From Clostridium sp. CAG:590 (GTDB taxonomy: Bacteria; Bacillota; Clostridia; Lachnospirales; Lachnospiraceae), in the NCBI GenBank assembly GCA_000431135.1, contig HF987810.1, positions 1 to 10,539 on the forward strand: 10,539 nt of DNA, given 5' to 3'. Shown here piece after piece: positions 1-4,991 of the stretch (position 1 is the first letter of the stretch; the number at the start of each line of letters is the position of its first letter). A program made the translations under genes and the position numbers. The notes beneath the pieces are model-generated. The model saw only the letters and a list, made by a program, of their open reading frames with translations, did no database searches and was not told the DNA's origin.

Positions 1-10
1 TCCGTCCTTC

Positions 11-26
11 ACGCTGTGCAAGGGTA
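11..26 (-). repeat. 16-bp terminal repeat, left copy
   Basis: Read on the minus strand this is TACCCTTGCACAGCGT, identical to positions 10496-10511 on the plus strand, so the two copies are inverted relative to each other about 10.5 kb apart. It begins 5 bases into the dtxR-like 3' flank, just past that gene's stop codon. Similarity continues weakly on both sides with small gaps. At the right-hand copy the repeat forms the 5' arm of a hairpin; here the matching arm would lie left of the window and cannot be seen. It could be a shared terminator-like module or a dispersed intergenic repeat. Confidence 0.6.
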
Positions 27-31
27 TAAGT

Positions 32-403
32 TTAATTGGCGAGTGGCAAGATGCTCTTTTTGATAGCATCAAAACTTTCTTTACTGATAACATGCTCCAT
101 CTTACAAGCATCTTCAGCGGCAATTTTGGCATCCACACCAAGACTGATTAACCAATTTGTGAAAAGTTCGTGCCGCTCGTAAATCATCTCTGCGACTTCT
201 TTGCCGGCAGGAGTTAAGCTAATGTATCCGGCGTCGGATACGGTAATGTATTCTTTCTCTCGAAGATTCTTCATTGCAATGCTGACGCTTGATTTCTTGA
301 AACCTAACTCGGTTGCAACATCAACAGAACGTACAACAGGTAAAGTTCTGCTTAGAAGAAGTATTGTTTCCAGATAATTCTCGGATGATTCGTTTGTTGC
401 CAT
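32..403 (-). CDS. DtxR/IdeR-family metal-dependent transcriptional repressor (two-domain form)
   Basis: Predicted cytoplasmic metal-sensing repressor of 123 aa. An N-terminal winged helix (about residues 8-65, recognition helix near FKKSSVSIAMKNL) is followed by the helical metal-binding and dimerisation domain. Visible candidate ligands are E8, H78, and the C100-x-x-E103-H104 cluster. That cluster matches the Cys-Glu-His set of DtxR/IdeR (iron) better than the Glu-Glu-His set of MntR (manganese), so iron sensing is inferred. It lacks the C-terminal SH3-like domain of full-length DtxR. The start at 403 is chosen because GGGAGG lies 7 bases upstream; an in-frame ATG at 409 sits only 1 base from it, and the longer reading from 478 adds an unrelated hydrophobic extension. 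It is divergent from the feo operon and is the likely reader of the GTTAG-N6-CTAAC palindromes in this window. Confidence 0.9.
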   Translation of the reverse strand: MATNESSENYLETILLLSRTLPVVRSVDVATELGFKKSSVSIAMKNLREKEYITVSDAGYISLTPAGKEVAEMIYERHELFTNWLISLGVDAKIAAEDACKMEHVISKESFDAIKKSILPLAN

Positions 404-505
404 ATTCATACCTCCCAATAATATAAAGAATGTCAGGGATATATTCATCAATTTATCAGAAAATGAAATCCCTAACATAGAAAAAATCCCTAATTACACA
501 ATATA

Positions 506-533
506 ATTGTAACACATATTACTAAAATTTGAA
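506..533 (-). promoter_or_regulatory. Putative promoter of the dtxR-like gene
   Basis: On the minus strand, TTCAAA (528-533, -35-like) is separated by 16 bases from TACAAT (506-511). TACAAT is preceded by TGT, giving an extended -10. It lies about 100 bases upstream of the start at 403 in very AT-rich DNA. It is a motif match only; other AT-rich -10 sites are possible nearby. Confidence 0.4.
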
Positions 534-561
534 AGAAATATTATTTTATTGAAAAAAGTTA

Positions 562-590
562 TTGACAACTAATGAAAGTTAGCGTACACT
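562..590 (+). promoter_or_regulatory. Promoter of the feo operon
   Basis: A perfect -35 TTGACA (562-567), a 17-base spacer and a -10 TACACT (585-590) form a good vegetative sigma promoter upstream of feoA1. The -10 hexamer lies inside the DtxR-type palindrome at 578-593, so bound repressor would block RNA polymerase directly. Confidence 0.75.
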
Positions 591-593
591 AAC
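578..593. promoter_or_regulatory. DtxR-type operator 1 (feoA promoter)
   Basis: The sequence GTTAGCGTACACTAAC has arms GTTAG and CTAAC separated by 6 bases. The TTAG-N6-CTAA geometry matches the core of the known DtxR/IdeR operator (TTAGGTTAGCCTAACCTAA). A further CTAA at 569-572 gives three half sites (569, 579, 589) exactly 10 bases apart, one helical turn, which could allow a second dimer. It covers the -10 element, so metal-dependent repression is inferred. Confidence 0.8.
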
Positions 594-655
594 AAATGAT
601 TAAGGAACATATATTTATACAAAGGAGTACGTGTCATATGGAAGGAGTTGGTTGT

Positions 656-865
656 ATGCCGTTAACCATGGCGAGAGAAGGAGAAGAGAACGTAATTAAG
701 AAAATTGGAGGCAGGGAAGAGACCAGACAGTTTTTGGAGAACCTCGGATTTGTATCCGGCGGGACGGTTACGGTAATCTCAGAGATCAACGGGAATATGA
801 TTGTGAATGTGAAGGATTCACGGGTAGCGATCGGTAAGGATATGGCGAATCACATCATGGTATAA
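656..865 (+). CDS. feoA: FeoA-family ferrous iron transport accessory protein (first copy)
   Basis: Small cytoplasmic SH3-like protein of 69 aa that supports FeoB-mediated Fe(II) uptake. It has the typical clostridial FeoA opening MPLTMAREGEE, then the beta-barrel core (LGFVSGGTVTVISEINGNMIVNV and SRVAIGKDMA). The start at 656 is preferred because GAAGGAG (641-647) lies 8 bases upstream and the protein then begins at the family's usual MPLT. In-frame ATGs at 638 (AAAGGAG 10 bases upstream) and 596 would give extended N termini; 596 lies only 6 bases past the -10 element, so it is unlikely. It is the first gene of the operon, 36 bases before the second feoA, and sits under the DtxR-type operator. 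Confidence 0.9.
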   Translation: MPLTMAREGEENVIKKIGGREETRQFLENLGFVSGGTVTVISEINGNMIVNVKDSRVAIGKDMANHIMV

Positions 866-901
866 TGTATCGTTTCAAATGAATGAAAAAGGAGAATTAG
901 C

Positions 902-1123
902 ATGAAAACATTAAAAGAAGTAGCATGCGGCGAGACAGTCAAAGTTAAGAAATTAACTGGTGACGGTCCGGTTAAGAGAAGAATCATGGATATGGGTATT
1001 ACTAAAGGTGTTGAGATTTATGTAAGAAAAGTAGCACCGCTTGGAGATCCGGTAGAAGTTACTGTAAGAGGATATGAATTATCTCTTCGTAAGGCGGATG
1101 CTGAGATGATCGAGGTAGAGTAA
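902..1123 (+). CDS. feoA: FeoA-family ferrous iron transport protein (second copy)
   Basis: A 73-aa SH3-like FeoA with the classical pattern: GETVKVKKLTGDGPVKRRIMDMGITKGVEIYV, then PLGDPVEVTVRGYELSLRKADAEMIEVE. It corresponds to the canonical FeoA that docks with FeoB at the cytoplasmic face. AAGGAG at 889-894 lies 7 bases before the ATG. It is only distantly similar to the first FeoA, so this is an old paralogue pair rather than a recent duplication. A second DtxR-type palindrome lies between it and feoB, so feoB may also be transcribed or controlled separately. Confidence 0.95.
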   Translation: MKTLKEVACGETVKVKKLTGDGPVKRRIMDMGITKGVEIYVRKVAPLGDPVEVTVRGYELSLRKADAEMIEVE

Positions 1124-1143
1124 TCATATTTTTTTACATGATG

Positions 1144-1159
1144 GTTAGTATGTACTAAC
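1144..1159. promoter_or_regulatory. DtxR-type operator 2 (upstream of feoB)
   Basis: GTTAGTATGTACTAAC is a palindrome with perfect 7-base arms (GTTAGTA and TACTAAC) around a 2-base centre. It has the same TTAG-N6-CTAA geometry as operators 1 and 3. A weak promoter may overlap it: TTTACA at 1133-1138 and TAACAA at 1156-1161, 17 bases apart. It lies 65 bases before the feoB start. Confidence 0.75.
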
Positions 1160-1224
1160 AATGAATAGAGATAACAAATTATAGGTAGTTGAAACTATCA
1201 ACTGCAATAAAAAGGAGAAAGAAA

Positions 1225-3744
1225 ATGTCAGTAAAAATTGCATTAGCAGGTAATCCAAACTGCGGTAAAACAACATTATTTAATGCACTGACCGGTTCTA
1301 ACCAGTTTGTAGGTAACTGGCCAGGTGTTACGGTAGAGAAGAAAGAAGGTAAGTTAAAAGGTCATAAAGATGTGACGATCATGGATTTGCCGGGTATCTA
1401 TTCTTTGTCTCCATACACGTTAGAGGAAGTCGTTGCCCGTAATTATTTGATTACAGATCGTCCGGATGCTATTATTAATATTGTAGACGGTACGAATATT
1501 GAGAGAAACTTATATCTCTCTACACAGATTATGGAGCTTGGTATTCCGGTGATTATGGCGATCAATATGATCGATGTATTGGAAAAGACCGGTGATAAGA
1601 TTGATACAGCCAAATTAAGTAAGAAATTAGGTTGTGAAGTTGTTGAGATTTCCGCTTTGAAAGGAACAGGAATCGAGAAAGCTGCAGCAAAGGCAGTGGA
1701 TCTGGCAAAGAAGAACGAACAGGTTGTGCCGGTACATGAATTTGCAAAAGAAGTAGAGGATATAATCAAATCTGTTGAAGATAAGTTAACAGATGTAGAA
1801 GAAGCTCAGAGACGTTTCTTTGCGATTAAGTTATTAGAGAAGGATGAGAAGATCATTGAACAGATGAAGAATGCACCGGATGTTTCGTCTGAGATCAAAC
1901 GGTTAGAAGATGCAATGGATGATGATACAGAAAGTATTATCACCAATGAAAGATATGTATATATCTCATCTATTATCGGTGATTGTGTAAAGAAGGCAAA
2001 TGGTAAGAAATTAACAACTTCTGATAAGATTGACAAGATTGTAACAAACCGTATTCTGGCTTTGCCAATCTTTGCAGTAGTAATGTTCCTTGTTTATTAT
2101 ATCGCAATGGTAACAGTTGGTGCTGCAGCAACAAACTGGACGAATGATAATTTGTTTGGTGATGGTTTCCATTTATTTGGAATCGGCTCTGCTGATTATA
2201 GTGAAAAAGCAGATGAGTATGATGAAGCAAGCGGTGTTGTGAATGGATACGTTGCCTACTTAGATGAACAGGGTGTTGATGTTGCAGAGATTGCAGATGC
2301 ACTTGATAGTGAGTCAGATGATTATGATGCAGATGCAGCAAGTAAGGCATTGGATACGTTAGAGACGGTTGCGGCTGATTATCCGGAAGCTACATATTCT
2401 GTAGAAGATGAAGAGACACTTGCAACAGAGGATGTAACAGCAACTTATAAAGATTTAAAAGGTGCAATTGTAACAGAAAAGGATTATAATTGTGAAGCGC
2501 CGGATCCGGCAGAGTATGGTGTATGGGTTCCGTCTATTCCGGATGCAATTGATGCAGGTCTTCAGAAAATCGGCTGTGCAGACTGGTTAGAGGGATTGAT
2601 CATTGATGGTATTGTTGCCGGTGTTGGCGCGGTACTTGGTTTTGTGCCTCAGATGTTGGTATTGTTCTTATTACTTGCATTCTTGGAGTCATGTGGTTAT
2701 ATGGCACGTATCGCATTCATTATGGATCGTATCTTTAGAAGATTTGGCCTTTCCGGTAAATCTTTTATTCCAATGCTGGTAAGTACCGGATGTGGTGTTC
2801 CTGGTGTTATGGCTTCCCGTACTATTGAGAATGACAGAGACCGTAAGATGACCATTATGACAACAACATTTATTCCTTGTGGTGCTAAGACACCGTTCGT
2901 AGCAATGATCGCTGGTGCGTTATTCGGTGGTTCTCCATGGGTCGCAACCGGTTCTTACTTCATTGGTATTGCAGCAGTTATCTGTTCCGGTATTATCTTG
3001 AAGAAGACAAAAGGATTCTCAGGAGATCCTGCTCCATTTGTTATGGAGTTGCCGGCATACCATATGCCAACAATCGGTGCTTTGCTTCGCAGTATGTGGG
3101 AACGTGGCTGGTCATTTATTAAGAAGGCAGGTACAATTATCACGCTTTCCACTATCGTAATCTGGTTCTTATCTTACTTCGGATGGGTAGATGGAGCATT
3201 TGGAATGTTAGAGGAATCTCAGATGGATTGTTCAATCCTTGCTAAGGTTGGTAATGCAATTGCATGGATCTTCATCCCACAAGGCTGGGGTAACTGGCAG
3301 GCAACAGTTGCTTCTATTACAGGATTAGTTGCCAAAGAGAACATTGTTGGTACAATGGGTATTCTTTACAGTATCGGTGGTTCCGGCACGGTATATGATA
3401 ACATGCGTGCAGCATTTGAAGCAGCAAATGGAGCTGTTGGAGCAGTAGGTATGTCATTTATGATCTTCAACTTACTTTGTGCGCCATGTTTCGCAGCAAT
3501 GGGTGCGATTAAGAGAGAGATGAATAATACAAAATGGTTCTGGGCAGCAATCGGATATCAGTGTGGTCTTGCTTATCTTGTATCTTTGGTTGTATATCGT
3601 ATTGCAGGATTGTTTACAGGTGAGTGTGGATTTGGCATCTGGACTGTTGTTGCAATTGCAATCATTGTATTCTTCTTCTATATGTTATTCCGTCCGGCAA
3701 AGACTGTTGAGAGCAAGATTACGAATAGAGTTGTGACAGAATAA
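1225..3744 (+). CDS. feoB: Ferrous iron transport protein B (FeoB)
   Basis: Inner-membrane Fe(II) permease of 839 aa with an N-terminal GTPase. G-protein motifs: G1 GNPNCGKTT (about residues 9-17), G3 DLPG (54-57), G4 NMID (114-117), and a G5-like SALKGTG. After a helical regulatory region comes the membrane domain with two Gate motifs: GCGVPG (522-527) followed by ASRTIEN, and CGAKTPF starting at 552. A late CAPC motif lies at 752-755. The start at 1225 follows AAAGGAG by 7 bases and gives the usual MSVKIALAGNPNCGKTT opening; the in-frame TTG at 1189 has no good ribosome site. Unusual is an acidic insertion of roughly 110 residues (about 322-432) between the first two membrane spans, predicted extracellular, which makes the protein longer than typical FeoB (about 650-770 aa). 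It is followed by its Cys-rich partner peptide. Confidence 0.97.
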   Translation: MSVKIALAGNPNCGKTTLFNALTGSNQFVGNWPGVTVEKKEGKLKGHKDVTIMDLPGIYSLSPYTLEEVVARNYLITDRPDAIINIVDGTNIERNLYLSTQIMELGIPVIMAINMIDVLEKTGDKIDTAKLSKKLGCEVVEISALKGTGIEKAAAKAVDLAKKNEQVVPVHEFAKEVEDIIKSVEDKLTDVEEAQRRFFAIKLLEKDEKIIEQMKNAPDVSSEIKRLEDAMDDDTESIITNERYVYISSIIGDCVKKANGKKLTTSDKIDKIVTNRILALPIFAVVMFLVYYIAMVTVGAAATNWTNDNLFGDGFHLFGIGSADYSEKADEYDEASGVVNGYVAYLDEQGVDVAEIADALDSESDDYDADAASKALDTLETVAADYPEATYSVEDEETLATEDVTATYKDLKGAIVTEKDYNCEAPDPAEYGVWVPSIPDAIDAGLQKIGCADWLEGLIIDGIVAGVGAVLGFVPQMLVLFLLLAFLESCGYMARIAFIMDRIFRRFGLSGKSFIPMLVSTGCGVPGVMASRTIENDRDRKMTIMTTTFIPCGAKTPFVAMIAGALFGGSPWVATGSYFIGIAAVICSGIILKKTKGFSGDPAPFVMELPAYHMPTIGALLRSMWERGWSFIKKAGTIITLSTIVIWFLSYFGWVDGAFGMLEESQMDCSILAKVGNAIAWIFIPQGWGNWQATVASITGLVAKENIVGTMGILYSIGGSGTVYDNMRAAFEAANGAVGAVGMSFMIFNLLCAPCFAAMGAIKREMNNTKWFWAAIGYQCGLAYLVSLVVYRIAGLFTGECGFGIWTVVAIAIIVFFFYMLFRPAKTVESKITNRVVTE

Positions 3745-3804
3745 GGATAAAGAATAGATAGCAGATAGACATGAAATGTCTGGATACGATAGGAGGTATC
3801 TGAT

Positions 3805-3939
3805 ATGGGAACAGTTATTGTAGGAATTATTTTACTTTTGATTATTGCAGCGATCATCCACAGCATGGTGAAAGATAAGAAAAATGGGAAATCGATTCAG
3901 TGCGGCGGTGACTGTTCAAAATGTAAAGGATGCCATTAG
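3805..3939 (+). CDS. FeoB-associated Cys-rich membrane protein
   Basis: A 44-aa peptide with one N-terminal membrane span (about residues 3-21), a short basic linker (KDKK) and a C-terminal cysteine cluster C33-x3-C37-x2-C40-x2-C43-H44. This is the layout of the FeoB-associated Cys-rich membrane protein family, which is encoded directly after feoB in many Firmicutes and Bacteroidetes and is thought to assist FeoB at the cytoplasmic face; its exact role is not established. AGGAGGT at 3791-3797 lies 7 bases before the ATG. It is 60 bases after feoB and 44 bases before the Fur-family gene, consistent with one operon. Confidence 0.93.
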   Translation: MGTVIVGIILLLIIAAIIHSMVKDKKNGKSIQCGGDCSKCKGCH

Positions 3940-3983
3940 GATAGCAGGTATGCATGGAATGGGAACAATAAAGGAGTAAATAA

Positions 3984-4451
3984 ATGCCACAAAACAGAAA
4001 CAATACAGTATGTGATTCTGAGGGGTATCAGAGAACAAAGATGCAAAAGGAGATCATCATTGAACGATTGAGAGAGCGGGGATGTCGTATTACGAAACAG
4101 CGTCTGATGCTTTTGGATATCATTTTGGATGAAGAGTGCTCCTGCTGCAAAGAGATTTATTACAAGGCGTCCAAACTGGATAAAAGAATCGGTTCTGCAA
4201 CGGTATACCGCATGATTAATACGTTAGAAGAGATTGGCGCAATTAATAGAAAGAACATGTATAAGATTGCCTGTGGGAGAGATTGTACCATGGAGAATGC
4301 CTGTAAAGTGGAATTAGATGATAACACTGTGTTAGAATTGTCTGCTACAAAATGGCATCAGATTATACAGTCCGGATTGACTGCCTGTGGGTATGTTGAT
4401 GGGCAGAAGGTAAGAAGTGTGGTTGCTGTGCCATGTGAATGTGCAGAATAA
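3984..4451 (+). CDS. Fur-family winged-helix regulator, Cys-rich divergent form
   Basis: Predicted DNA-binding metalloregulator of 155 aa. The Fur-type winged helix spans about residues 21-95: RITKQRLMLLDIIL is the usual start of the domain, and GSATVYRMINTLEEIGAI is the recognition helix region. The C-terminal half is divergent. The protein has a single histidine (H125), so the His-rich metal site of classical Fur/PerR/Zur is absent. It has 11 cysteines instead (10, 34, 52, 54, 55, 97, 101, 107, 135, 151, 153), including an ECSCC motif at 51-55. AAGGAG at 3971-3976 lies 7 bases before the ATG. It is the last gene of the feo operon, so it would itself be under DtxR-type control. A near-perfect Fur box lies 122 bases after its stop codon. 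The signal it senses is unknown; thiol-based metal or redox sensing is inference. Confidence 0.85.
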   Translation: MPQNRNNTVCDSEGYQRTKMQKEIIIERLRERGCRITKQRLMLLDIILDEECSCCKEIYYKASKLDKRIGSATVYRMINTLEEIGAINRKNMYKIACGRDCTMENACKVELDDNTVLELSATKWHQIIQSGLTACGYVDGQKVRSVVAVPCECAE

Positions 4452-4487
4452 TAAAATATAGTATTACACTGTTAATCAGTGGAAACG

Positions 4488-4538
4488 GTGCCCAATGTTA
4501 CCCGTCCGAAAACAGGAGGTGACATTTGGGCGCTTTTT
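4488..4538 (+). terminator. Rho-independent terminator of the feo operon
   Basis: A hairpin pairs GTGCCCAA-TGTTACC (4488-4503) with GGTGACATTTGGGCGC (4518-4533), with one bulged base and a few G-T pairs, followed by five T residues (4534-4538). It lies 36 bases past the Fur-family stop codon. The loop contains an AGGAGG, probably by chance. Confidence 0.75.
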
Positions 4539-4572
4539 GTATGTGTGTACTCTTGGTTAAACAGTTGCTTAA

Positions 4573-4587
4573 TGATAAGAATTATCA
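4573..4587. promoter_or_regulatory. Fur box upstream of the DUF6110/P-type ATPase pair
   Basis: TGATAAGAATTATCA matches the Firmicute 7-1-7 Fur box TGATAATnATTATCA at every defined position except one (G for T at position 7). It is centred about 90 bases before the gene at 4670, and the Fur-family gene is immediately upstream. Weak promoter-like hexamers overlap it (TTGGTT 4553-4558 with TAAGAA 4576-4581, 17-base spacer). The clearest -10 lies further downstream at 4630. Confidence 0.65.
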
Positions 4588-4629
4588 CTAAGTAAGAAAG
4601 GGCTGGAAAATACAAAAAACAGGGTGTAT

Positions 4630-4635
4630 TATAAT
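4630..4635 (+). promoter_or_regulatory. Putative -10 element of the DUF6110/P-type ATPase operon
   Basis: A perfect TATAAT lies 35 bases before the ATG at 4670. No good -35 is visible at 16-18 bases upstream (positions about 4606-4613 are A-rich), so the promoter may need an activator or use a different spacing. The Fur box would then lie about 55-70 bases upstream of transcription start. Confidence 0.5.
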
Positions 4636-4669
4636 CCGTAAACAAATTTTTCAACAGGAGGTTTTTATT

Positions 4670-4978
4670 ATGTTAGATAAGTTAAAAAAGATTGATGGAA
4701 AAAAGACAGGAATATTTGCAGCAGGTGTATTATTTGGTACGGCAGGTATTAAGATTCTTTCGAGTAAGGATGCAAAGAAGTTATATACCAATTGTACAGC
4801 AGCTGTTTTGCGTGCAAAGGAATTCGTTATGAAGACAGCAACAACGGTTCAGGAAAATGCAGAGGATATCTATGCAGAAGCACAGCAGATCAATGAGGAC
4901 AGAGCTGCAAAGGAAGCTGAGTTAGAGGATATTACAGAAGAGGAAGAAGAAAACACAGAGGAAACTACAGAAGAGTAA
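4670..4978 (+). CDS. Small single-span membrane protein with acidic tail (DUF6110-like), P-type ATPase partner candidate
   Basis: A 102-aa protein of no firmly known function. A short basic N terminus (KLKKIDGKK) is followed by one membrane span (about residues 13-31) with a small-residue face, G19-x3-G23-x2-G26. Next comes an Ala-rich, probably helical stretch (about 33-80), then a very acidic tail (about 84-102) rich in Glu. I think it belongs to the clostridial DUF6110 group found beside heavy-metal P-type ATPases, from memory. The layout recalls mycobacterial PacL proteins (DUF1490), which scaffold metal-exporting CtpC-type ATPases, though the tail here has no histidine. AGGAGGT at 4656-4662 lies 7 bases before the ATG. 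Only 13 bases separate it from the ATPase gene, so co-expression is very likely. Confidence 0.8.
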   Translation: MLDKLKKIDGKKTGIFAAGVLFGTAGIKILSSKDAKKLYTNCTAAVLRAKEFVMKTATTVQENAEDIYAEAQQINEDRAAKEAELEDITEEEEENTEETTEE

Positions 4979-4991
4979 AGAAGGAATCAGT

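Noticed and set aside
404..478. 25-residue hydrophobic extension of the DtxR-like repressor, possibly a membrane anchor
   Set aside because: GGGAGG is placed for the ATG at 403, the winged-helix domain begins normally there, and the extension reads through the ribosome site.
404..637. Possible riboswitch in the divergent dtxR-feoA intergenic region
   Set aside because: The stretch is AT-rich and holds the two promoters and the operator; the feo promoter leaves only about 40-60 bases of leader and no conserved aptamer pattern is visible.
596..655. N-terminal extension of the first FeoA starting at the ATG at 596
   Set aside because: That ATG is 6 bases past the -10 element with no room for a leader and ribosome site, and the extension has no FeoA similarity. 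The starts at 656 (preferred) and 638 have ribosome sites.
1443..2350. Several minus-strand open frames of 60-125 codons inside feoB
   Set aside because: They are antisense shadows of a conserved gene, show odd composition (for example runs of His, Leu and Gln) and have no ribosome sites.
4467..4481. Small hairpin CACTG-TTAAT-CAGTG after the Fur-family gene
   Set aside because: Only 5 base pairs and no T run; the hairpin at 4488-4538 is the convincing terminator.
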